DNA of 64,000 bases, taken from Leucobacter chromiireducens (GTDB lineage Bacteria > Actinomycetota > Actinomycetes > Actinomycetales > Microbacteriaceae). The notes below the pieces were generated by a model, which was not told the DNA's origin, searched no databases, and worked only from the letters and a program-made list of their open reading frames with translations. Shown piece by piece: positions 59,177 to 64,000 of the stretch. The DNA is taken from contig NZ_RPDI01000012.1 of NCBI RefSeq assembly GCF_003917135.1, positions 1 through 64,000 of the forward strand. Reading direction: 5' to 3'. Within the stretch, counting starts at the first letter, position 1; every line of letters begins with the position of its first letter. The position numbers and the translations under genes are program-made.

Positions 59177-59207
59177 GGGCGGGCGGGCGGGGCCAGCCCG
59201 CCCGCCC
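59177..59207 (-). terminator. cydC: 12-bp GC hairpin downstream of cydC
   Basis: GGGCGGGCGGGC (59177-59188) pairs with GCCCGCCCGCCC (59196-59207), 7-nt loop, five nt past the cydC stop. No T-tract. Confidence 0.65.
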
Positions 59208-59212
59208 CCGCC

Positions 59213-60937
59213 CTACAGCGCCAGGCGCCCCGCCACCGGGAGGCCGGACGGCAGCTCCGTGTGCGTGATCAGGATCACCGCGCGGTCCGCCGGCACCGCG
59301 CCGAGCAGGTCCGTGAGGAGTCGATCGGCGAGCTCGCGGTCCACGCCGGCGGTCGGTTCGTCGAGCACCACGACGGGGAAGTCGGCGAGGAGCGCACGCG
59401 CGAGCGCGATCCGCTGCGCCTGGCCGCCGGAGACGAGCGCACCGTGCTCGCCAACGCGCGCGTCCAGGCCGCCCCGGGAGCGGGCCCACTCGCCGAGCCC
59501 CACGCGGTCGAGCACCGCCATGAGTTCGTCGTCGCTCGCGGTGTCGCGCGCGAACTTCAGGTTCTGCCGCAGATCAGCGTCGAACAGGTGCGGCGACTGC
59601 TCGCACAGACCGACGGTGGCGCGCACCTCCGCGATGGGAAGCGCGGTGACCTCAACGCCGCGCAGCCGATACGAGCCGCGGTACGCGAGGAACCGCACCA
59701 GCGCGAGCGCGAGCGTGCTCTTGCCCGCCCCGCTCTCGCCGGTGACGACGAGCGTCTCCCCCGCCTGGAGGGTGAAGCTGAGGCCCGCGATCGCGTCGCG
59801 GTCGGCTCCCGGGTGGCGCACGGCGAGATCTGCGATCTCGATGAGCGGCGCGCCGGGGACGGCCGCGGCCGATGCACGGGCCCCAGACACGGCGCCATCG
59901 GCCCCGGCACCGAGCGCACCATCCGAGAGCACACCATCGGCGACCGCATCGGCGCGCGGGATCTCAGCCGGGATCGGCGTCTCCGTGAGCGCGGCGACCC
60001 GGGAGGCGCTCGCCGCGACGACCCGCCGGGCCGCGAGCGCCGCGGGCACCTGCGCGAAGACCTCGAACACGGCGGCCGGCACCACGACGACCGCGGCGAA
60101 GAGCGGCGCGCTCAGCGAGGACCCGACGGCCGGCGCCACGAGCAGCAGCGTGGCGAGCGACGCGAACCCCGCGCCGAAGGAGAGCAGCGCCCCGGTCACC
60201 CCGGCGGAGCGCGCGCGGCGCAGCTGCACGGCGGTGAGGCGCTCCTCAGCGGCGCTGATGCGGGCACGCTGCTGATCGAGCGCGTCGAACGCGACGAGCA
60301 CCTCGGCCGCGGCGAAGCGCTCGAGCAGCGCGTCGACGAGCCCCGCGCGTGCGGCGCTCAGCTCCCGGTCTGACGCTCCGGCCATGCGACTCGCGAGCCC
60401 GATCGCGAGCGCGCCGAACACGCCGAGCACGCCGATGAGCACGAGCGACGCCACCGGCGAGATCAGTGCGATCACCAGGACGCTCAGCCCGACGACGGTG
60501 AGGCTGACCGCGAGCGGCTGCCGCACGCGCAGCGGTTCGTCCTGCAGCTGGTCGACGTCATCGACGAACGCCGCGAGCACCTCACCGCGACGATGCGACT
60601 CAATAGCGCCGGGGATGCGCGGGATCAGGGCCGTGAACGTTTCCGAGCGCAGCGTTGCGAGCTGCGCGAGCGCGGCGTCGTGACTGAACATGCGCTCCGT
60701 GTAGCGGAAGGCTGCACGGCCGATCGCGAGCGCGCGCACGCCGACGATCGCGAACGTGAGGTGCAGGATCGGCGGCTGCTCGCCCGCGCGCACGATCAGC
60801 CACATGCTGAGTGCGAGCAGCGCGACGATGCAGCCGTCGGCCAGCACGCCGAACGCGAACCCGGGGAAGCGCCGCCTCGCTGACGGCAGCGCCCGCGCGA
60901 GGACCCGCTGCTCGGCGGTGGGCATCGGTGTGCTCAT
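59213..60937 (-). CDS. cydC: thiol reductant ABC exporter subunit CydC
   Basis: 574 residues: six membrane helices, then an ATPase domain with Walker A GESGAGKST (about 395-403), signature LVSGGQAQRIALARAL and Walker B VVVLDEPTAGVD. With CydD it exports cysteine and glutathione (or handles heme) needed for cytochrome bd assembly. A low-complexity Ala/Gly/Asp insert of about 30 residues separates membrane and ATPase parts. The ATG overlaps the cydD stop (ATGA). Confidence 0.95.
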   Translation of the reverse strand: MSTPMPTAEQRVLARALPSARRRFPGFAFGVLADGCIVALLALSMWLIVRAGEQPPILHLTFAIVGVRALAIGRAAFRYTERMFSHDAALAQLATLRSETFTALIPRIPGAIESHRRGEVLAAFVDDVDQLQDEPLRVRQPLAVSLTVVGLSVLVIALISPVASLVLIGVLGVFGALAIGLASRMAGASDRELSAARAGLVDALLERFAAAEVLVAFDALDQQRARISAAEERLTAVQLRRARSAGVTGALLSFGAGFASLATLLLVAPAVGSSLSAPLFAAVVVVPAAVFEVFAQVPAALAARRVVAASASRVAALTETPIPAEIPRADAVADGVLSDGALGAGADGAVSGARASAAAVPGAPLIEIADLAVRHPGADRDAIAGLSFTLQAGETLVVTGESGAGKSTLALALVRFLAYRGSYRLRGVEVTALPIAEVRATVGLCEQSPHLFDADLRQNLKFARDTASDDELMAVLDRVGLGEWARSRGGLDARVGEHGALVSGGQAQRIALARALLADFPVVVLDEPTAGVDRELADRLLTDLLGAVPADRAVILITHTELPSGLPVAGRLAL

Positions 60938-62712
60938 CGCGCGAGCTCCTTCTTCTCGTCGATCGTCGCCGGGGTGATCCGCACCACGCGATCCGCCGCG
61001 TCGAGCACGTCGGTGCGGTGGCTCACGACGAGCACCGCGCGGCCGGCCTCGGCTTCGCGGCGCAGGGTCGCGCAGATCTCCCGCTCCGTCTCGCGGTCGA
61101 GCGCCGACGTCGGCTCGTCCAGCAGCAGTGCCGTGTCCGGCCCCAGCGTCCAGGCGCGGTACAGCGCGCGTGCGATCGCGATGCGCTGCGCCTGGCCTCC
61201 GGAGACACCGGTGCCCGTCGCCCCCAGCTCTCGCTCGGGATCCAAGCGCGGCAGGGCTGCCGCGGTGAGCGCGCGCTGAACGAGATCCCGATCAGCTGGT
61301 TCCGGCGCCCCGAGCGCGACGTTATCGGCCACCGTGCCCTGCAGGAGCCCCGGCCGCTGCCCCACCCAGGCGAGCTGCCGCGGCCGGGTCAGGTGCCCGG
61401 CGGCAGGCGCGACGAAGCCGAGGAACGCTGCGAGCAGCGTCGATTTTCCGGCGCCCGATGGCCCGGCGAGCGCGACGACCTCGCCGGGAGCGACCCGGAG
61501 GTCCACCGGCCCGACCACGGTGCGACCATCGCGGGCGACGCGCAGCTGCGAAAGCTCGAGCGCGCCGGACGCGCCAATGACGGAGGTACCGACGCCCTCG
61601 CTCACACCAGCCCCGGCGCCCTGGCCAGCCACACCGCCCTCGCCCTCGCCCTCGATGAGCGCGAACACATCCGCCGACGCGGAGAGCCCCTCGGTCGAGG
61701 CGTGGAAGGCGGCACCCACCTGGCGGATCGGGATGAACACCTCGGGCAGGAGCAGCAGCACGAACAGCCCAAGGCCGAGCGGGAACTCCCCGTTCACCAT
61801 GCGCGTGCCGACGGTGACCGCGACGAGCGCGATCGAGAACGTGCCGGCGAGATCCAGCACGAAGCCGGAGAGGAACGTGACGCGCAGCACCTTCATGGTG
61901 CGCGAGCGGTACTCGTTCGTTGCGCGGGAGATCCGCGCGGTCTGCCGATCCTCCCTGCGGAAAATCTTCAGCGTCGCGAGCCCGGACACCGCGTCGAGGA
62001 ACGAGGTGGCGAGGTGCTGCAGCTGCGCCCACTGCCGGTCCTGCACGCTCTGCGTCGCCATCCCGATGAGGATCATGAAGATCGGGATGATCGGGAACAC
62101 GATCAGCACGGTGATCCCGCTCACGGGGTCGGCGAGCAGCACGGCGAGGATCAGGATCGGCGTGGCGACCGCGGTGAGGATCAGCTGCGGAACGTAGCCG
62201 GCGAAGTAGCCGTCGAGGGCGTCGAGCCCGCGCCCGAGCACCGTCGCGAGCTCGGCGTCGGATCGGCCGTCGCCGCGCTGCGGGGAGCGCCCGTCGATCG
62301 CGGCGAGAGCTGCGGCGCGCAGCTGCGACTTCACGCGCACGGCGCCGCGGGCCGCGACGGTGTCCATGCCCCAGGCCGCGAGGGAGCGCGCAATGAGCGC
62401 GATCGCGGCGCCGCCGACGAGCAGCGAGAGCTCCTCTCGCGCGTACGCACCCTCGGCGATGCGGCCCGCGCCGCCGCCGACGAGCAGCGAGAGCTCCTCT
62501 CGCGCGTACGCACCCTCGGCGATGCGGCCCGCGCCGCCGCCGGCCCCCGCGAGCGCGGGCAGCGCGACCACGGTGATCGTGTGCGCCAGGAACCAGCTCC
62601 ACGCGAGAATCGCGAGCGTGCGGATGAGGCCAAGCACGCCGCCGATCAGGAACACGCTGCGCGCTGCGCGCGCGTGACGAAGCAGACGCGGATCGAAAGG
62701 TTTCACGAGCAT
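60934..62712 (-). CDS. cydD: thiol reductant ABC exporter subunit CydD
   Basis: 592 residues. Membrane domain, then Walker A GPSGAGKST, signature GVSGGQAQRIAIARAL and Walker B LLLDEPTSALD. Between the first two helices a 21-residue unit (GRIAEGAYAREELSLLVGGGA) occurs twice in tandem, coded by a 63-bp direct repeat. A Gly/Ala/Val-rich insert (about 365-390) precedes the ATPase part. ATG 62712 begins MLVKPFDPRLL; GTG 62706 with AGGA five nt ahead is an equal candidate. 192 nt with two hairpins separate it from cydB. Confidence 0.94.
   Translation of the reverse strand: MLVKPFDPRLLRHARAARSVFLIGGVLGLIRTLAILAWSWFLAHTITVVALPALAGAGGGAGRIAEGAYAREELSLLVGGGAGRIAEGAYAREELSLLVGGAAIALIARSLAAWGMDTVAARGAVRVKSQLRAAALAAIDGRSPQRGDGRSDAELATVLGRGLDALDGYFAGYVPQLILTAVATPILILAVLLADPVSGITVLIVFPIIPIFMILIGMATQSVQDRQWAQLQHLATSFLDAVSGLATLKIFRREDRQTARISRATNEYRSRTMKVLRVTFLSGFVLDLAGTFSIALVAVTVGTRMVNGEFPLGLGLFVLLLLPEVFIPIRQVGAAFHASTEGLSASADVFALIEGEGEGGVAGQGAGAGVSEGVGTSVIGASGALELSQLRVARDGRTVVGPVDLRVAPGEVVALAGPSGAGKSTLLAAFLGFVAPAAGHLTRPRQLAWVGQRPGLLQGTVADNVALGAPEPADRDLVQRALTAAALPRLDPERELGATGTGVSGGQAQRIAIARALYRAWTLGPDTALLLDEPTSALDRETEREICATLRREAEAGRAVLVVSHRTDVLDAADRVVRITPATIDEKKELAR
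62409..62542. repeat. cydD: 63-bp in-frame tandem duplication inside cydD
   Basis: Bases 62409-62479 equal 62472-62542, a 63-bp period with 71 identical positions. The two units are 62409-62471 and 62472-62534. No mismatch, so the event is recent or kept by conversion. Confidence 0.95.
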
Positions 62713-62813
62713 CCTGTTGCGGTCGGTGAGGCGAGAGCGGGCGGAGAACGCGCCTCCCACGAGTCTACGGGAGCTGGGAGGCGTACATCTGATGAAACCC
62801 CGGGCGAACGCGA

Positions 62814-62850
62814 TCGGCCCCGGGAGGTGAGCGTCACTTCCCGGGGCCGA
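62814..62850 (-). terminator. hairpin between cydB and cydD, distal
   Basis: TCGGCCCCGGGA (62814-62825) pairs with TCCCGGGGCCGA (62839-62850); after a G-T, GTGA/TCAC continue, 17 pairs in all with a 3-nt loop. It may reduce read-through into cydDC or protect mRNA. Confidence 0.65.
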
Positions 62851-62863
62851 GTGCGTGTGTGGC

Positions 62864-62900
62864 CTGCTGGGCGGGCGGCGCATGGCCGCTCGCCCAGCAG
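62864..62900 (-). terminator. cydB: hairpin between cydB and cydD, proximal
   Basis: CTGCTGGGCG (62864-62873) pairs with CGCCCAGCAG (62891-62900), continued by GCGGC/GCCGC. It begins four nt past the cydB stop. Confidence 0.65.
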
Positions 62901-62904
62901 CACC

Positions 62905-63933
62905 CTAGTGTGCGCCCACGGGGATCGCGTCCCGCGAGAGACGCTTGCGGAACACCCAGTACGTCCACGCCTGGTAGGCGAGCACGAGCGGCAGCGTGAA
63001 GCCGGCCACCCAGGTCATGAGCTCCAGCGTCTTCTGCGAGCTCGCAGCATCAACGATCGACATCGAGTATGCCGGGTCGATGTTCGAGTGCATGAGGTAC
63101 GGGAAGAGCGCCATGAACACGGCGAGCAGCGCGAACACGATCGCCGCAGCGTTCGCGGTGAACGCCCAGCCCTCACGGCCGCGCAGGTTGGCGAGCCAGC
63201 CGCCGATCAGCGCGAGCGCCGCGATCACCGAGCACGTCACGATCGCCCAGAGAGTGTCGCTGTCGAGGTGCTGCACGATCGTCCAGACGAGGAAGGCGGC
63301 CCCGGCGACGATCGCCGCGATCCCCACCTTCGTCGCGAGCGCGCGGGCGCGCTCGCGCATGTCCCCAACGGTCTTCAGCGCGACGAAGACGAGCCCGTGC
63401 GTGAAGGTGATGAGCAGCAGGGTGAGGCCACCGAGCAGACCGTACGGGTTCAGCAGGGTGAGCAGCGTGCCCTCGTAGATCCAGCCACCGCCCTCGAGCG
63501 GCACGATCGGGAGGCCCTGCGCGAGGTTCGCGAACGCGACGCCCCAGAGCAGCGGCGGCAGCACGGATCCCCAGAAGATGAACTGGTCGAACCAGCGCGT
63601 CCACTGCTGTCCCTTGCCCTGGTGGCGGTACTCGAAGGAGACACCGCGCAGGATCAGCGCGACGAGGATGAGCAGGAGCGCGAGGTAGAAGCCGGAGAAC
63701 ATCGTCGCGTACCACTCGGGGAACGCGGCAAAGAGGGCGGCACCCGCGACGATCAGCCAGGTCTCGTTGAGATCCCAGACCGGGCCGATCGTGTTGATCA
63801 GCAGCCGACGGTCGGTGTTGTCCTTGCCGAGGAACGGCAGCGACATGCCGACGCCGAAGTCGAAGCCGTCGAGCACGAAGTACCCGATGAGCAGCACACC
63901 GACGATGAAGAACCAGAGTGTGGTGAGTTCCAT
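62905..63933 (-). CDS. cydB: cytochrome bd ubiquinol oxidase subunit II
   Basis: 342 residues, about eight to nine membrane helices. The start LTTLWFFIVGVLLIGYFVLDGFDFGVGM, PVWDLNETWLI and AFPEWYATMFSGFYLALLLILVALILRGVSFEYR are CydB hallmarks. With CydA it forms the high-affinity quinol oxidase used at low oxygen. TAGGAGGAACAGAAAC precedes the ATG; 13 nt separate it from cydA. Confidence 0.97.
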   Translation of the reverse strand: MELTTLWFFIVGVLLIGYFVLDGFDFGVGMSLPFLGKDNTDRRLLINTIGPVWDLNETWLIVAGAALFAAFPEWYATMFSGFYLALLLILVALILRGVSFEYRHQGKGQQWTRWFDQFIFWGSVLPPLLWGVAFANLAQGLPIVPLEGGGWIYEGTLLTLLNPYGLLGGLTLLLITFTHGLVFVALKTVGDMRERARALATKVGIAAIVAGAAFLVWTIVQHLDSDTLWAIVTCSVIAALALIGGWLANLRGREGWAFTANAAAIVFALLAVFMALFPYLMHSNIDPAYSMSIVDAASSQKTLELMTWVAGFTLPLVLAYQAWTYWVFRKRLSRDAIPVGAH

Positions 63934-63946
63934 GTTTCTGTTCCTC

Positions 63947-64000
63947 CTAGTAGACGGTCGCCAGCGACTGGTGGTCGGGCTCGCCGTCGGTGGTCTCCGC
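63947..64000 (-). CDS. cydA: cytochrome bd oxidase subunit I, C-terminal 17 codons
   Basis: Minus-strand frame ending TAG at 63947-63949, reading AETTDGEPDHQSLATVY. Identity rests on position directly upstream of cydB; the tip itself is not diagnostic. The rest lies beyond the right edge. Confidence 0.7.
   Translation of the reverse strand, partial: AETTDGEPDHQSLATVY

Noticed and set aside
58870-59212. Coding gene in the 343-nt gap before cydC
   Set aside because: Open frames here are Gly/Pro/Arg-rich without start signals or homology; the gap holds palindromes and a terminator only.

Overview
The window is chromosomal DNA of a high-GC actinobacterium. Gene order (alaS-ruvX-mltG-aroE-aroC-aroK-aroB; ruvA-ruvB-yajC-secD-secF-rel; hrcA-dnaJ-rsmE-HIT-phoH-ybeY-CBS-era), the many GTG starts and protein details suggest the family Microbacteriaceae, with Leucobacter as my best guess; the genus is inference. 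I found no rRNA, tRNA, CRISPR array, prophage or transposase gene.

Layout. 3-1199: 3' part of a MoxR-type AAA ATPase gene. 1200-1500: gap between convergent genes holding two homologous hairpin repeats. 1501-7495: six overlapping minus-strand genes, an NMT1/SsuABC-type ABC importer followed by an Ldh2-fold protein, a BAAT-type acyl thioesterase and a DUF1684 protein; this is the most unusual module in the window. 7824-17087: shikimate genes, mltG, ruvX, alaS, a small membrane protein and rpsD. 17374-20942: rarA, a DUF349 protein and an orphan AbiEi-like protein. 21015-28537: rel, secF, secD, yajC, ruvB, ruvA. 28661-30545: leuA with a leucine leader peptide. 30621-32845: two membrane proteins. 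32876-39929: era to hrcA, with a CIRCE operator. 40060-44647: hemW, a DUF1990 protein, lepA, rpsT. 44774-49343: holA, comEC, comEA. 49534-53784: AraC regulator, two FecCD permeases and a siderophore-binding lipoprotein, with an iron-box-like site and no ATPase gene. 53867-58869: leuS, then divergent pabB-like and class IV aminotransferase genes. 59213-64000: cydC, cydD, cydB and the 3' tip of cydA (cytochrome bd oxidase and its assembly exporter).

Regulatory reading. At least ten transcription-unit starts have a TANNNT hexamer 6 or 7 nt before the start codon, the signature of leaderless mRNA. The leuA leader can pair its own leucine codons with the sequence in front of the leuA start. A near-consensus actinobacterial LexA box lies in the loop of a long inverted repeat upstream of ruvA. 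A family of imperfect palindromes of about 55-62 nt occupies gaps between genes.
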